From: Oceanisphaera pacifica
Lineage (GTDB): Bacteria > Pseudomonadota > Gammaproteobacteria > Enterobacterales > Aeromonadaceae
DNA: 64,000 bases
Reading direction: 5' to 3'
Assembly (NCBI RefSeq): GCF_017498065.1
Contig: NZ_JAGDFX010000004.1
Span: 1 to 64,000, forward strand
The translations under genes were made by a program, and so were the position numbers. The notes under the pieces were generated by a model, which saw nothing but the letters and a program-made list of their open reading frames with translations, ran no database searches and was not told the origin of the DNA. Of this stretch, positions 54,960 to 64,000 are shown piece after piece. Position 1 is the first letter of the stretch. Each line of letters starts with the position of its first letter.

Positions 54960-56804
54960 TTACACCTTATCTACACGTTGTCCGGCCAAGGCTCGACGAA
55001 TGGAGGCATCCATGCGTCGCTCTGCAAACTCAGCCGTTTGTTTGTCTGTTTGCTCAATGGCAAGTTTAATGGCGACCACATCGCTACCGGTCACACTTTG
55101 TTGTAGCGATTCAACCACAGCCATAATGTCGGCCCGCTCTTTATCATTCAGCAAGGCATCGCCGTCTTGATTGAGTGCCGCTACTATATTTTCGATAACC
55201 CGTGCCGCTTCTACTTTTTGCTCGGCCAGCATGCGGGCATCTATGTCTTCTTTAGCATGCTCAAACGACGCTTTTAGCATGGTGGCAATGTCGTTTTCAT
55301 TTAAGCCGTAAGAGGGTTTAACTTCAATTTCGGCTTGTACGCCCGAGGATTTTTCCATGGCACTGACCGACAATAAACCATCGGCATCTACCTGAAAGGT
55401 CACGCGAATATGTGCCGCTCCCGCCGCCATGGGCGGAATGTCGGTGAGGTTAAAACGGGCCAATGAACGGCAATCGTCCACCAGCTCTCGCTCACCTTGC
55501 AACACATGAATAGCCATGGCAGTTTGGCCATCTTTAAAGGTGGTAAACTCTTGCGCACGCGCCACCGGAATGGTGGTGTTGCGTGGGATCACTTTTTCAA
55601 CTAAGCCACCCATGGTTTCTAAACCCAACGACAAGGGCGTAACATCGAGCAATAGCATATCGCTGTCGGGCTTATTACCAATTAGCACATCCGCCTGAAT
55701 GGCGGCACCAATGGCCACCACTTTGTCGGGGTCTAGGCTGGTTAGGGGCTCGGTAGAAAAGTAATCCCCCACCCGTTGGCGCACTAGCGGCACACGGGTT
55801 GAACCGCCGACCATCACCACTTCTTGTACATCATCGGCACTCACACCAGCATCTTTTAATGCGCGACGACAGGCCATAAGCGTTTTATTGATCCAAGGCG
55901 TAATAAGCGCATCAAAGTCGGTGCGGCTTAAGCTGCCCTGCCACCCTTGCCATGCCACATCAACGCTATCATTGTCGGTTAAGGCTTGCTTAGCGCTGCA
56001 GGCTACATCCAATAAATTACGTTGCTGAGTTGGAGTGAGCTCGGTGACTTGGGCTTGTTGCTGGATCCAATCTGCTACTGCATGGTCAAAGTCATCGCCG
56101 CCTAAAGCCGAATCACCGCCGGTGGCTAATACTTCAAATACACCACGATGCAAGCGCAAAATAGAGATATCAAAGGTTCCGCCCCCTAAATCAAACACCG
56201 CAATCACCCCCTCTTGCCCCGAATCGAGTCCGTAGGCTATGGCGGCGGCTGTGGGTTCGTTTAATAAGCGCAGTACTTCTAAACCGGCTAATTGGGCGGC
56301 GTCTTTGGTGCCTTGGCGCTGGGCATCATCAAAGTAAGCCGGAACGGTAATCACTGCCCCTTGAATGGGATTACCCACACTGCGCTCGGCACGCTCATTT
56401 AATTCTTTTAAGATTTCGGCCGATACTTGCACCGGGTTTACCGGCCCTTGGGGCGTGTCTAGCTCTATAATGCCATTGTCGGTATCTCGAAAGGCATAAG
56501 GCAGCCGGTGATGCGGGATATCGGCCAAGGCCTTACCCATGAGTCGCTTTACCGAAGAAATAGTATGCTGGGGATCTTGGTCGGCTTCGTGTTTAGCGTC
56601 GTGACCCACGCGCAAGCCCTCTGCGGTGTAGTGCACCACTGAGGGTAGTAAATCGCGGTCTTGCTCATCCACTAAGGTTTCGGGCACACCACTGCGTACC
56701 AGTGCCACCAAAGAGTTGGTGGTGCCTAAATCAATACCGACTGCCCATTTTTGCTCATGAGGAGCCGCGCTTAAGCCCGGCTCTGATATTTGTAATAATG
56801 CCAT
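54960..56804 (-). CDS. hscA: Fe-S protein chaperone HscA
   Basis: A 614-residue Hsp70 specialised for Isc[20 protein letters not shown], the phosphate loops [17 protein letters not shown] and [14 protein letters not shown], and the substrate-binding domain starting [17 protein letters not shown] are intact. It recognises the LPPVK motif of IscU, present in this window. It starts 5 bp after hscB. Confidence 0.97.
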   Translation of the reverse strand: MALLQISEPGLSAAPHEQKWAVGIDLGTTNSLVALVRSGVPETLVDEQDRDLLPSVVHYTAEGLRVGHDAKHEADQDPQHTISSVKRLMGKALADIPHHRLPYAFRDTDNGIIELDTPQGPVNPVQVSAEILKELNERAERSVGNPIQGAVITVPAYFDDAQRQGTKDAAQLAGLEVLRLLNEPTAAAIAYGLDSGQEGVIAVFDLGGGTFDISILRLHRGVFEVLATGGDSALGGDDFDHAVADWIQQQAQVTELTPTQQRNLLDVACSAKQALTDNDSVDVAWQGWQGSLSRTDFDALITPWINKTLMACRRALKDAGVSADDVQEVVMVGGSTRVPLVRQRVGDYFSTEPLTSLDPDKVVAIGAAIQADVLIGNKPDSDMLLLDVTPLSLGLETMGGLVEKVIPRNTTIPVARAQEFTTFKDGQTAMAIHVLQGERELVDDCRSLARFNLTDIPPMAAGAAHIRVTFQVDADGLLSVSAMEKSSGVQAEIEVKPSYGLNENDIATMLKASFEHAKEDIDARMLAEQKVEAARVIENIVAALNQDGDALLNDKERADIMAVVESLQQSVTGSDVVAIKLAIEQTDKQTAEFAERRMDASIRRALAGQRVDKV

Positions 56805-56809
56805 TAGGG

Positions 56810-57328
56810 TTAGAATTCCTGCTGCGCATCTTCCAAACGTTCGAGTTCGGTCTGCAGCTTAGTCATGAATTTAAGTTTACGTACCGTATCGGCGGCCTCT
56901 TGCAGCAGCTGTGCGCTTAACTGCTGTTCAAGCTCGGCATAATAATCTGCTGTTGCCTGTTGCAGCTGTTGATCAAAGACCATAATAGCGGCAAATACAT
57001 CCTCTGCATCGCTAATATCGGCTAATTCTTCACGCCACTCCATTTGCTGCATCAAAAATTCAGGATCTTTCAGAGTTTGCTGTTCAGCATGTAGCTCAAC
57101 GCCTTGTAAAGATAACAGGTATTCGGCGCGACTAAGAGGGTGTTTAAGCGTGGTGAATGCATCATTGATTTGGGCGGCACTTTGTACCGCCTGAAGGCGC
57201 TCGCGCTCAGGATGAGCGGCAAACTTATCGGGGTGAAACTGCATTTGCAGTGTTCGGTATGTTTGTGCCAGCGCTTGGCTATCTAATGCAAACGCTGGCG
57301 TTAAACCAAACAGCTCGAAGTAGTTCAT
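56810..57328 (-). CDS. hscB: Co-chaperone HscB
   Basis: 172 residues. The N-terminal J domain has HPDKF (32-36) in [25 protein letters not shown]; the C-terminal three-helix domain binds IscU ([11 protein letters not shown]...). It delivers IscU to HscA and stimulates its ATPase. Confidence 0.96.
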   Translation of the reverse strand: MNYFELFGLTPAFALDSQALAQTYRTLQMQFHPDKFAAHPERERLQAVQSAAQINDAFTTLKHPLSRAEYLLSLQGVELHAEQQTLKDPEFLMQQMEWREELADISDAEDVFAAIMVFDQQLQQATADYYAELEQQLSAQLLQEAADTVRKLKFMTKLQTELERLEDAQQEF

Positions 57329-57337
57329 GCTGCGTCC

Positions 57338-57661
57338 TTAAACGTTAAAGCTTTCGCCGCAACCACATTCCCCACTGGTATTGGGGTTGTTGAATTTGAA
57401 GCCTTCGTTCAAGCCTTCTTTGGCAAAATCGAGTTCGGTACCGTCGAGATATACTAAGCTTTTGCTATCGACGACCACCTTTACCTCGCCATGCTCAAAC
57501 ACTTGGTCGCCTTCTGACAGTTCGTCAACAAACTCAAGTACATAAGCCATGCCTGAGCAACCGGACGTTTTCACGCCCAAGCGCAGACCTAGGCCTTTGC
57601 CTCTGCTGTTTAAAAACGTCTGCACCCTGTGTGCAGCTGCATCGGTAATGGTGATCGCCAT
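57338..57661 (-). CDS. iscA: A-type Fe-S carrier IscA
   Basis: 107 residues. The three conserved cysteines are Cys35 (TSGCSG), Cys99 and Cys101 (GECGCGESF). It carries or delivers clusters to targets. Confidence 0.97.
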   Translation of the reverse strand: MAITITDAAAHRVQTFLNSRGKGLGLRLGVKTSGCSGMAYVLEFVDELSEGDQVFEHGEVKVVVDSKSLVYLDGTELDFAKEGLNEGFKFNNPNTSGECGCGESFNV

Positions 57662-57672
57662 AGTGTCTCCGT

Positions 57673-58059
57673 TTACGCTTGTGCTTGCTTTTGCTTGTAA
57701 TCATCAATGGCTGCTTTAATGGCGTCTTCTGCCAATATAGAGCAATGAATTTTTACCGGAGGCAATGCCAGCTCTTCGGCAATATCGGTGTTGCTGATAC
57801 TGGCTGCTTCTTCTAAGTTTTTACCCTTTACCCACTCGGTAATCAGCGAGCTAGAGGCAATGGCTGAGCCACAACCATAGGTTTTAAACTTAGCATCTTC
57901 AATAATGCCGGCGTCGCTAATTTTTAGCTGTAGTTTCATTACGTCACCACAGGCCGGCGCGCCCACCATACCGGTTGCAACACTGGTATCGTTTTTATCG
58001 AAACCGCCCACGTTACGGGGGTTTTCATAGTGATCTATTACTTTTTCGCTGTAAGCCAT
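57673..58059 (-). CDS. iscU: Fe-S scaffold protein IscU
   Basis: 128 residues. Scaffold cysteines Cys37 (PACGD), Cys63 (GCGSA) and Cys106 (IHCSI), and the HscA-binding motif LPPVK at 99-103, are all in the same positions as in E. coli IscU. Confidence 0.98.
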   Translation of the reverse strand: MAYSEKVIDHYENPRNVGGFDKNDTSVATGMVGAPACGDVMKLQLKISDAGIIEDAKFKTYGCGSAIASSSLITEWVKGKNLEEAASISNTDIAEELALPPVKIHCSILAEDAIKAAIDDYKQKQAQA

Positions 58060-58097
58060 GATTATTTCCTCACCCTTGCTTCTATGGTGTCAACACC

Positions 58098-59312
58098 TTA
58101 GTGGTGTGCCCATTCAACTTGATCCAAATCTATTCCGTCTTTAAACATTTCCCACAATGGAGACATGTCACGCAGACGATCGATGGCGTCATTAACCAGC
58201 TTTATTGTGTAATCAATTTCTGCTTCTGTGGTAAAACGCCCAATGCTAAAGCGAATTGAGCTGTGCGCTAACTCGTCATTAAGACCTAAGGCACGCAATA
58301 CGTAAGACGGCTCTAGGCTGGCAGAAGTACAGGCGGAGCCTGATGAAACGGCTAAGTCTTTTAATGCCATAATTAAAGACTCACCTTCAACATAGGCAAA
58401 ACTGATATTAAGAATGCCGGGTACGCGCTGCTCTAAATCACCGTTAACATAAACTTCTTCTATGTCTTTTACGCCATCGTATAGGCGCTGGCGTAGCGCT
58501 TCAATGCGCTGGCCTTCGGCGTGCATTTCTTGTTTAGCAATACGAAATGCCTCGCCCATACCAACAATTTGGTGAGTCGCTAAGGTGCCTGAGCGCATGC
58601 CACGTTCGTGTCCACCACCGTGCATTTGCGCTTCTAAACGCACACGCGGCTTACGCGATACATACAATACGCCTATGCCTTTAGGACCATAAATTTTATG
58701 ACCTGATAGCGACAGTAGATCTATTTTCATGTCTTTTACGTCTATGTCGATTTTGCCGGCACTTTGTGCAGCATCAACATGGAACATAATTTTACGGCTA
58801 CGGCACAGCTCGCCAATGGCTTTAACGTCTTGGATTACGCCAGTTTCGTTATTCACGTGCATGATGCTCACCAAAATGGTGTCTTCACGCAAGGCGTTTT
58901 CAATTTGCTCTAGGGTAAACAGACCGTTAGATTGTGGCTCAAGGTAAGTTACTTCATACCCTTCGCGCTCTAACTGACGGCACGGATCCAATACCGCTTT
59001 GTGTTCAGTTTTAGAGGTAATAATGTGCTTACCCTTTTTGCCATAGAAATTGGCAATGCCTTTAATAGCCAAGTTATCAGACTCAGTTGCACCTGATGTG
59101 AACACAATTTCACGAGGGTCGGCATTAATCAGATCAGCAATTTGATTACGCGCAATATCTACCTGTTCTTCTGCTTGCCAACCAAAACGGTGGGAACGAG
59201 AAGCAGGGTTACCGAAAATTCCGTCTGTGGTAAGGCATTGCATCATCTTTTCGGCAACGCGAGTATCTACCGGGCAGGTAGCCGCATAGTCGAGGTAAAT
59301 GGGCAGTTTCAT
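58098..59312 (-). CDS. iscS: Cysteine desulfurase IscS
   Basis: 404 residues from ATG 59312 (GGAG 6-7 nt upstream), matching E. coli. PLP enzyme that supplies sulfur to IscU, tRNA thiolation and others. The PLP-lysine motif [12 protein letters not shown] and the catalytic cysteine loop [21 protein letters not shown] are intact. Confidence 0.98.
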   Translation of the reverse strand: MKLPIYLDYAATCPVDTRVAEKMMQCLTTDGIFGNPASRSHRFGWQAEEQVDIARNQIADLINADPREIVFTSGATESDNLAIKGIANFYGKKGKHIITSKTEHKAVLDPCRQLEREGYEVTYLEPQSNGLFTLEQIENALREDTILVSIMHVNNETGVIQDVKAIGELCRSRKIMFHVDAAQSAGKIDIDVKDMKIDLLSLSGHKIYGPKGIGVLYVSRKPRVRLEAQMHGGGHERGMRSGTLATHQIVGMGEAFRIAKQEMHAEGQRIEALRQRLYDGVKDIEEVYVNGDLEQRVPGILNISFAYVEGESLIMALKDLAVSSGSACTSASLEPSYVLRALGLNDELAHSSIRFSIGRFTTEAEIDYTIKLVNDAIDRLRDMSPLWEMFKDGIDLDQVEWAHH

Positions 59313-59405
59313 TATATTCTCCATTACGACGCTGCTCTATTCGGCAGTCTTGTCATCGACATTAAACACATTATATTTATTTACAGACTGTCACTGTTAA
59401 GCGCA

Positions 59406-59864
59406 TTAATCTAGCGTTAACAAGCTGACATGACTATCTTGTTGCTCGGCCGTTTGACGGGCACTTTGCTGGCTTACCAGCTCAGCTAAGCTAATACCTT
59501 CCAGAAAATCACTGATGCGATCACTTAATGCACACCATAGTGAATGGGTTAGGCACTGATTACCACTCTGACAGTCCCCTTTGCCTTGGCACTTAGTGGC
59601 ATCTACGGACTCGTCTACGGCCCAAATAATGGCACCAACAGAAATATCTGCTTGCTCTAATCCCAATCGATAACCACCACCTGGTCCACGTACACTGCTT
59701 ACTAATCCATGCTTACGCAAACGGGCAAACAATTGTTCGAGGTAAGACAGAGAAATTCCCTGTCGTTCAGAGATGTGGGCAAGAGATACAGGTGCGGTAT
59801 CGCCGTATAAGGCGACGTCTAACATAGCCGTTACTGCATAGCGCCCTTTTGATGTCAATCTCAT
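59406..59864 (-). CDS. iscR: Fe-S cluster regulator IscR
   Basis: A 152-residue Rrf2-family repressor. Winged helix [19 protein letters not shown] ... [14 protein letters not shown]; [2Fe-2S] ligands Cys92, Cys98, Cys104 and His107. Holo-IscR represses this operon via type 1 sites, two of which lie just upstream. Confidence 0.97.
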   Translation of the reverse strand: MRLTSKGRYAVTAMLDVALYGDTAPVSLAHISERQGISLSYLEQLFARLRKHGLVSSVRGPGGGYRLGLEQADISVGAIIWAVDESVDATKCQGKGDCQSGNQCLTHSLWCALSDRISDFLEGISLAELVSQQSARQTAEQQDSHVSLLTLD

Positions 59865-59900
59865 GTTATTAGCCTCTTACTGATATGCAGCAAGATTGCC

Positions 59901-59925
59901 ATACCCGAGTAATTTAGTCAAGTAT
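59901..59925 (-). promoter_or_regulatory. IscR type 1 site over the iscR promoter
   Basis: Minus strand reads ATACTTGACTAAATTACTC-GGGTAT, matching the 25-position type 1 consensus as I recall it at all but one place. TTGACT inside it is a plausible -35 box, so binding would block polymerase. Confidence 0.85.
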
Positions 59926-59950
59926 TAACCTGACTAAAACACTCAACTAC
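59926..59950 (-). promoter_or_regulatory. Second IscR type 1 site, abutting the first
   Basis: Minus strand GTAGTTGAGTGTTTTAGTC-AGGTTA fits the same consensus at about 21 of 25 positions. It overlaps the last codons and stop of trmJ and touches site 1 without a gap. Confidence 0.7.
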
Positions 59951-60686
59951 TTCCTTTGCCTTTTTTACGCCCAGGATTTTGGATTGAGGTAAGAATGCCG
60001 CGCAAGATATTTAACTCGTGATCTTCTGGTCGTGCCCGATTAAACAAGCGCCGTAGCTTGGTCATCACTTGCCCTGGATGGGGCTTAATTATAAAACCGG
60101 TCTCTAATAAGGTGTCTTCTAAATGACCGTAAAAGCGCTCTAAATCTTGTGATAAAGGGTAGGTTTGCTCTGCCTCTGCAACATCGGCTTGAGTTTGGCT
60201 ATTTAACCAAGCCATACGGGTTTCATAGCTAATTGTTTGTACTGCCATGGCCAAATTAAGCGAGCTGTAGTCAGGATTAGCCGGAATGGCAACATGAAAG
60301 TGACACTGATGCAGCTCGTCGTTACTTAAGCCGGTGCGTTCACGGCCAAATACCAGTGCCACCTTATGTTGTGGCGCCTCAGCTATGGCTTTTTCGCCGG
60401 CTTCTCGGGCATCCAGCATGGGCCAAGACAAAGTACGAGAGCGGGCACTGGTGCCGATCACTAGCCCGCAGTCAGCCACCGCCTCGGCTAAGGTAGCCAC
60501 GGTATGGGACTGTTCTAAAATATCTTTGGCGCCAGCAGATAGGGCTTGTGCTTGCTCATCAATCGGCGTGACTGGGTCAACCAGCCATAAGTCACTTAAC
60601 CCCATGGTTTTCATGGCGCGAGCCGCCGAGCCTATATTGCCGGTGTGAGAGGTATTTACTAATACGATTTTTATGTGTTCAAGCAT
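59943..60686 (-). CDS. trmJ: tRNA (cytidine/uridine-32-2'-O)-methyltransferase TrmJ
   Basis: 247 residues from ATG 60686. SPOUT methyltransferase for position 32 of tRNAs. [34 protein letters not shown] and the knot motifs [16 protein letters not shown] and [22 protein letters not shown] are intact. The longer ORF start is rejected, since this ATG gives the family N-terminus. It is upstream of iscR as usual; suhB, its usual neighbour, is replaced by nlpI. Confidence 0.95.
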   Translation of the reverse strand: MLEHIKIVLVNTSHTGNIGSAARAMKTMGLSDLWLVDPVTPIDEQAQALSAGAKDILEQSHTVATLAEAVADCGLVIGTSARSRTLSWPMLDAREAGEKAIAEAPQHKVALVFGRERTGLSNDELHQCHFHVAIPANPDYSSLNLAMAVQTISYETRMAWLNSQTQADVAEAEQTYPLSQDLERFYGHLEDTLLETGFIIKPHPGQVMTKLRRLFNRARPEDHELNILRGILTSIQNPGRKKGKGSS

Positions 60687-60721
60687 TACAAGAGTCCAAG
60701 GGTGCTTAGCCGTAAATTCTA

Positions 60722-60800
60722 TCACAGACAAATAGCACTCGTCTTCAAAGCTCGAAGTCAAAAGCCGGAAGCCGGAAGCCGGAGGTCACTTCGAGCTTCC
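60722..60800. repeat. AAGCCGGAAGCCGG repeat within an inverted repeat
   Basis: AGCTCGAAGT ... ACTTCGAGCT are inverted arms around tandem AAGCCGG units, between the nlpI stop and trmJ. It is shaped like a hairpin but has no T tract. Confidence 0.7.
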
Positions 60801-60805
60801 AGCTT

Positions 60806-61675
60806 TTAGTTGTCGTTAGCTTGTTCCATTAAATCTAGCTCAAGCAAGGAGTAGCGGTGTTCGACAAAGTCGTAGACATTGGTAGATAAGGACAATTTAA
60901 AATAGACTTCGGCTTTATCAATATCACCTGCTTGCTGAGCGCGTTTTCCTAAATAAAAATAAGCCTCACATAATCGCTCTGCTAATTGTTGATTATTACT
61001 ACTCTCTTCGGCAATGCGATTTAATAATTGTTCTTCACTTTTGTTACCTAAGTAAACATGAACAATATCCCATGCCCATTCATTAGTGCCGTAGTTTTGT
61101 TGGAATTGTTGCAGCATCATATTAGCCAAAGAGGGATCTAAACGCTCCAACGCCAAGTGCCAAAGTAATAACCGATAAGGATCATCAGGCTGGGCATCAA
61201 GAAAAATCTTAAGATCTTGCGCAGCTAATCGAGGTCGCCCACCGTAATACAAGGCAATGCCGCGATTAAGGTTGGCATATTCATAATCAGGATCTAGTTC
61301 TAATGCCGAATCAAAGGCTTCATAGGCTTCACTAAATTCTTGGTTTTGCGTGAAGTAAACGCCATTTAGATTATAGGCATCAGCAAAGTCAGGCTTTTCT
61401 CGCAATGCTCGATTAAAGTCTAATCGCGCCATGGCGCGTAAACCAACGCGATCAAAAATAACACCACGCTGAAAAAGTAATTCAGCACGCTGCTCTGAGG
61501 TTAACCCAGGAGAACTTAACATTTGCCCAATACGGGCTAGGCCTAATTCGTTTTCATAGGATACTTGCATAGGTACAGGCAACACCAAAGTAGCAGGAAC
61601 TACCGGTGATGAGCTGCAGCCAATTAATAAGCAGCCAAGAAATACTAAAGGGCCGAGCAATAATCGTTGGTTCAA
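60806..61675 (-). CDS. nlpI: TPR lipoprotein NlpI
   Basis: 289 residues with lipobox LIGC (Cys20) and tetratricopeptide repeats (ELLFQRGVIFDRVGLRAMARLDFNRALREKPDFADAYNLNGVYFTQNQEFSEAYEAFDSALELDPDYEYANLNRGIALYYGG). The overall layout and C-terminus (YSLLELDLM) are those of NlpI, an adaptor that scaffolds peptidoglycan hydrolases and the Prc protease. Here it lies between secF and trmJ rather than near pnp. A GAAGCCGGAAGCCGG repeat follows its stop. Confidence 0.92.
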   Translation of the reverse strand: MNQRLLLGPLVFLGCLLIGCSSSPVVPATLVLPVPMQVSYENELGLARIGQMLSSPGLTSEQRAELLFQRGVIFDRVGLRAMARLDFNRALREKPDFADAYNLNGVYFTQNQEFSEAYEAFDSALELDPDYEYANLNRGIALYYGGRPRLAAQDLKIFLDAQPDDPYRLLLWHLALERLDPSLANMMLQQFQQNYGTNEWAWDIVHVYLGNKSEEQLLNRIAEESSNNQQLAERLCEAYFYLGKRAQQAGDIDKAEVYFKLSLSTNVYDFVEHRYSLLELDLMEQANDN

Positions 61676-61756
61676 GACGGCTCCGAACTTATTTTATTAT
61701 GAATTCATCTTATGCAGCTGCGCAGCATTTGTCATTAGACAAATGCATTATGATAG

Positions 61757-61782
61757 AAAAAGGGTCCCGTAGGACCCTTTTA
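61757..61782 (-). terminator. secDF terminator
   Basis: AAAAGGGTCC-CGTA-GGACCCTTTTA, symmetric so usable on either strand; it follows the secF stop by about 12 bp. Confidence 0.88.
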
Positions 61783-61794
61783 TTTACGCTAATA

Positions 61795-62739
61795 TTAAAC
61801 CAATGGTTCTTGGTCTGCGCCTTCTTTTTCTATTTGTGGCGGTAGCATATGTTCGCGCTTTACCCCCAACATCATTGCCCAAGCACTGGCAATATAAATA
61901 GAAGAATAGGTACCAAATGCAATGCCTAACAATAAGGCGGTGGCAAAACCGTGGATTAACGCGCCGCCTTTCCAGAACAAGGCAACCACCACCACTAATG
62001 TAGTAATGGATGTGATCAAAGTACGGCTTAGGGTATCGGTAATGGCCTCATTAAATACCTGTGCTGTGGTATCTTCGCGAACACGACGAAAGCTTTCTCG
62101 CACTCGGTCAAACACCACTATGGTATCGTTAAGTGAGTACCCCACGACTGTGAGTAAGGCGGCCACTATGGTTAAGTCGACTTCTATTTGGCTCCATGAG
62201 AATACCCCTAAGGTAATAATCACATCGTGCGCCAAAGAAATCACTGCCCCTGAAGCCAGTCGCCACTCAAAGCGTACCCCCACATAAAGCATGATACACA
62301 AGAGCGCGACCAAAATGGCTAGGCCACCTTGTTCGGCCAGCTCTTTACCAATGGCCGGCCCCACAAACTCTAATCGCTTCATTACCACATTAGGCTGTAC
62401 TTGCTCCATGGCGGCCAGTACGGCTTCACCTTGTTGCTGTACGTCTACCCCGGCTTGAGGCGTTAAGCGTATTAGCACATCGCGACTGCTACCAAAGTTT
62501 TGTACTGTGGCATTGCTTAGGCCAGCTTGCTCTAAGCTAGTGCGTACTTTGTCCAAGTCAACCGATTGCTCAAAGGCCACTTCCACCACTGTACCACCGG
62601 TGAAATCTAGCCCCCAGTTCAGCCCTTTGGTGAATAGGGTGGCAAAGCACAATACAATAAGCACTGCTGAAAAGGCGCTAGCCAGTTTTGAGTAGTGCAT
62701 AAAGCGAATGGGCGCTCGGGTTTTGAGGATCTCAAACAT
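61795..62739 (-). CDS. secF: Protein translocase subunit SecF
   Basis: 314 residues with six membrane helices. KGLNWGLDFTGGTVVEVAFE in the first periplasmic part and VVGYSLNDTIVVFDRVRE in the membrane are hallmark SecF segments. It uses proton motive force with SecD to complete export. It is 9 bp downstream of secD. Confidence 0.97.
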   Translation of the reverse strand: MFEILKTRAPIRFMHYSKLASAFSAVLIVLCFATLFTKGLNWGLDFTGGTVVEVAFEQSVDLDKVRTSLEQAGLSNATVQNFGSSRDVLIRLTPQAGVDVQQQGEAVLAAMEQVQPNVVMKRLEFVGPAIGKELAEQGGLAILVALLCIMLYVGVRFEWRLASGAVISLAHDVIITLGVFSWSQIEVDLTIVAALLTVVGYSLNDTIVVFDRVRESFRRVREDTTAQVFNEAITDTLSRTLITSITTLVVVVALFWKGGALIHGFATALLLGIAFGTYSSIYIASAWAMMLGVKREHMLPPQIEKEGADQEPLV

Positions 62740-62748
62740 TTTCTTTCC

Positions 62749-64000
62749 TCATATCGATAATTTGCTGAGACGCTTACCGCCCCAGAGCAAGTTAACCAGC
62801 GCTCGGGTTCCCACAATCGCGGTAAACATGGACGCCAAAATGCCGATAATCAGTGTCACGGCGAAGCCCTTAATGGGGCCAGTACCAATGGCAAACAAAA
62901 TAATGGCAGTGATAAGGGTAGTAATATTAGAGTCGGCAATGGTGCCTAACGCTTTATCGTACCCCACATGAATGGCCTGTTGAATGCTGCGGCCATCGCG
63001 TATTTCTTCGCGTATACGCTCAAAAATAAGCACGTTGGCATCCACCGACATCCCTATGGTTAACACAATACCGGCAATACCGGGCAGCGTCATAGTGGCA
63101 CCGGGTACCATAGACATCACACCAATAATAATGACCAAGTTAGCCAATAAAGCGGCATTGGCCACCAAGCCAAACTTACGATAATAAATCGCCATAAACA
63201 CCACCACCGCAATCATGCCAAAGACCATGGCCATCATGCCGTTTTCGATGTTTTGCTTACCCAAGCTTGGACCTATGGTGCGCTCTTCTACTATTTGAAT
63301 GGGGGCGATTAAGGCACCCGCACGCAACAGTAAAGACAGATTTTGTGCTTCTGCCATAGAATCGATACCGGTAATACGAAAGCTTCTACCCAGTCGCGAC
63401 TGAATAGTGGCAATGTTGATCACTTCTTGGTGCTTGTTGAATTGGCGTGAGCCATCTTCATTGATCTTGTCGCCGGTTTTATACTCGGTAAACACAGTCG
63501 CCATAGGGCGGCCTACGTTATCTTTAGTAAAATCGGCCATGCGGCTACCGCCAGGGGCATCTAGGCTAATGTTGACCTGAGGACGGCTAAATTCATCCAT
63601 GCTCGAGCTGGCATCAACAATATGCTCACCGGTTAAAATAACACGCTTATGCAGCACCACAGGACGGCCATTACGATCTTTTAGCAATTCGCTATTAGGC
63701 GGCACGCGCCCAGCGTTGGCGGCAGCAGTGTCGGCCTTTTCGTCCACTAAACGAAACTCTAAGGTGGCGGTTGCGCCTAAGATTTCTTTCGCACGAGCTG
63801 TGTCTTGAATACCGGGCAACTGTACCACTATACGCTCGGCACCTTGGCGCTGTACTAACGGCTCGGCAACCCCAAGTTCATTGACTCGGTTACGAATAAT
63901 CGTAATGTTTTGCTGTAGTGCGTATTCTTTGACTTCTTTAAGGCGCTGCTCACTCATTTGAGCAAATACGCCAAAATTATCGCCGCTATCACGCTCAGCA
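62749..64000 (-). CDS. secD: Protein translocase subunit SecD (5' part outside window)
   Basis: The C-terminal ~416 residues are visible and the frame stays open to the edge of the window (upstream codons read ...[17 protein letters not shown]), so the ATG at 63957 is internal. [39 protein letters not shown] and the membrane domain ([27 protein letters not shown]) are standard SecD. Family length is about 615 residues, so roughly 200 are missing. Confidence 0.96.
   Translation of the reverse strand, partial: AERDSGDNFGVFAQMSEQRLKEVKEYALQQNITIIRNRVNELGVAEPLVQRQGAERIVVQLPGIQDTARAKEILGATATLEFRLVDEKADTAAANAGRVPPNSELLKDRNGRPVVLHKRVILTGEHIVDASSSMDEFSRPQVNISLDAPGGSRMADFTKDNVGRPMATVFTEYKTGDKINEDGSRQFNKHQEVINIATIQSRLGRSFRITGIDSMAEAQNLSLLLRAGALIAPIQIVEERTIGPSLGKQNIENGMMAMVFGMIAVVVFMAIYYRKFGLVANAALLANLVIIIGVMSMVPGATMTLPGIAGIVLTIGMSVDANVLIFERIREEIRDGRSIQQAIHVGYDKALGTIADSNITTLITAIILFAIGTGPIKGFAVTLIIGILASMFTAIVGTRALVNLLWGGKRLSKLSI

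Overview
The window is a 64 kb piece of a gammaproteobacterial chromosome of moderate GC content. Gene content and order fit an Aeromonadales-type marine bacterium; Oceanisphaera or a near relative is my guess from protein flavour and synteny, not something proved here. Almost every gene is a recognisable core gammaproteobacterial gene. The unusual part is the DNA between them: nearly every gap of more than 300 bp is packed with mosaic palindromic repeats.

Layout. 1-6761: group-4-capsule (gfc/yjb) export genes in two divergent units, wza-wzb on the minus strand behind a JUMPstart/ops element and gfcABCD on the plus strand. 6762-12078: a four-helix-bundle protein gene embedded in AGCTGGAAGCT-type repeats, then ung, tesB, yciI and yciB separated by repeat blocks. 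12079-18785: comEA-like gene, galU, a dnaT-dnaC primosome pair and a large Cache/HD-GYP protein; this segment lies between two ~600 bp near-identical inverted repeats. 20203-22258: yqjD-yqjE-yqjK-like operon and a YfaZ-like outer membrane protein. 23454-30302: gcvH-ubiI-ubiH-ygfB on the minus strand, divergent zapA, 6S RNA, a VF530 gene, 5-formyl-THF cyclo-ligase and rpiA. 30964-34629: modABC (minus) divergent from modE, with ModE-type operator sequences between. 35243-39177: acnA divergent from rimK. 39912-51689: kdsA-sirB1-prmC-prfA-hemA (minus) divergent from lolB-ispE-prs, then a TSUP transporter, pth-ychF and ndk. 52799-53634: seven tRNA genes (Gln, Leu, Met, Gln, Gln, Leu, Met in coordinate order). 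54401-60686: the full isc operon (iscR-S-U-A-hscB-hscA-fdx-iscX) with trmJ. 60806-64000: nlpI, secF and the 3' part of secD.

Intergenic repeats. Four recurring module types can be read by eye. Class A is a ~165-290 bp imperfect palindrome bounded by TTGCAACGAAATCC-like ends, often with outer arms of TGTTGAAT/ATTCAACA. Class B is ~230-270 bp and bounded by GTCATTGCGAGG...GCAATCC ends, with an inner AACGTAAGGCGGTCAGCGTTAGACG arm. Class C is bounded by GTAGGGGCGAATTTATTCGC and its near complement. Simple AGCTGGAAGC/AGCTTGAAGC tracts occur alone or in the hearts of classes A and B. The modules nest in each other, abut stop codons and in two places appear to supply the last codons of a gene. No transposase, phage gene or CRISPR array was found.

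How the genes fit together: surface polysaccharide export and precursors (wza-wzb, gfcBCD, galU, kdsA, lolB), ubiquinone hydroxylation (ubiH, ubiI), Fe-S assembly (isc), molybdate uptake (mod), translation and ribosome maintenance (prfA, prmC, pth, ychF, rimK, tRNAs, trmJ), nucleotide and folate metabolism (prs, ndk, rpiA, fau) and protein export (secDF).
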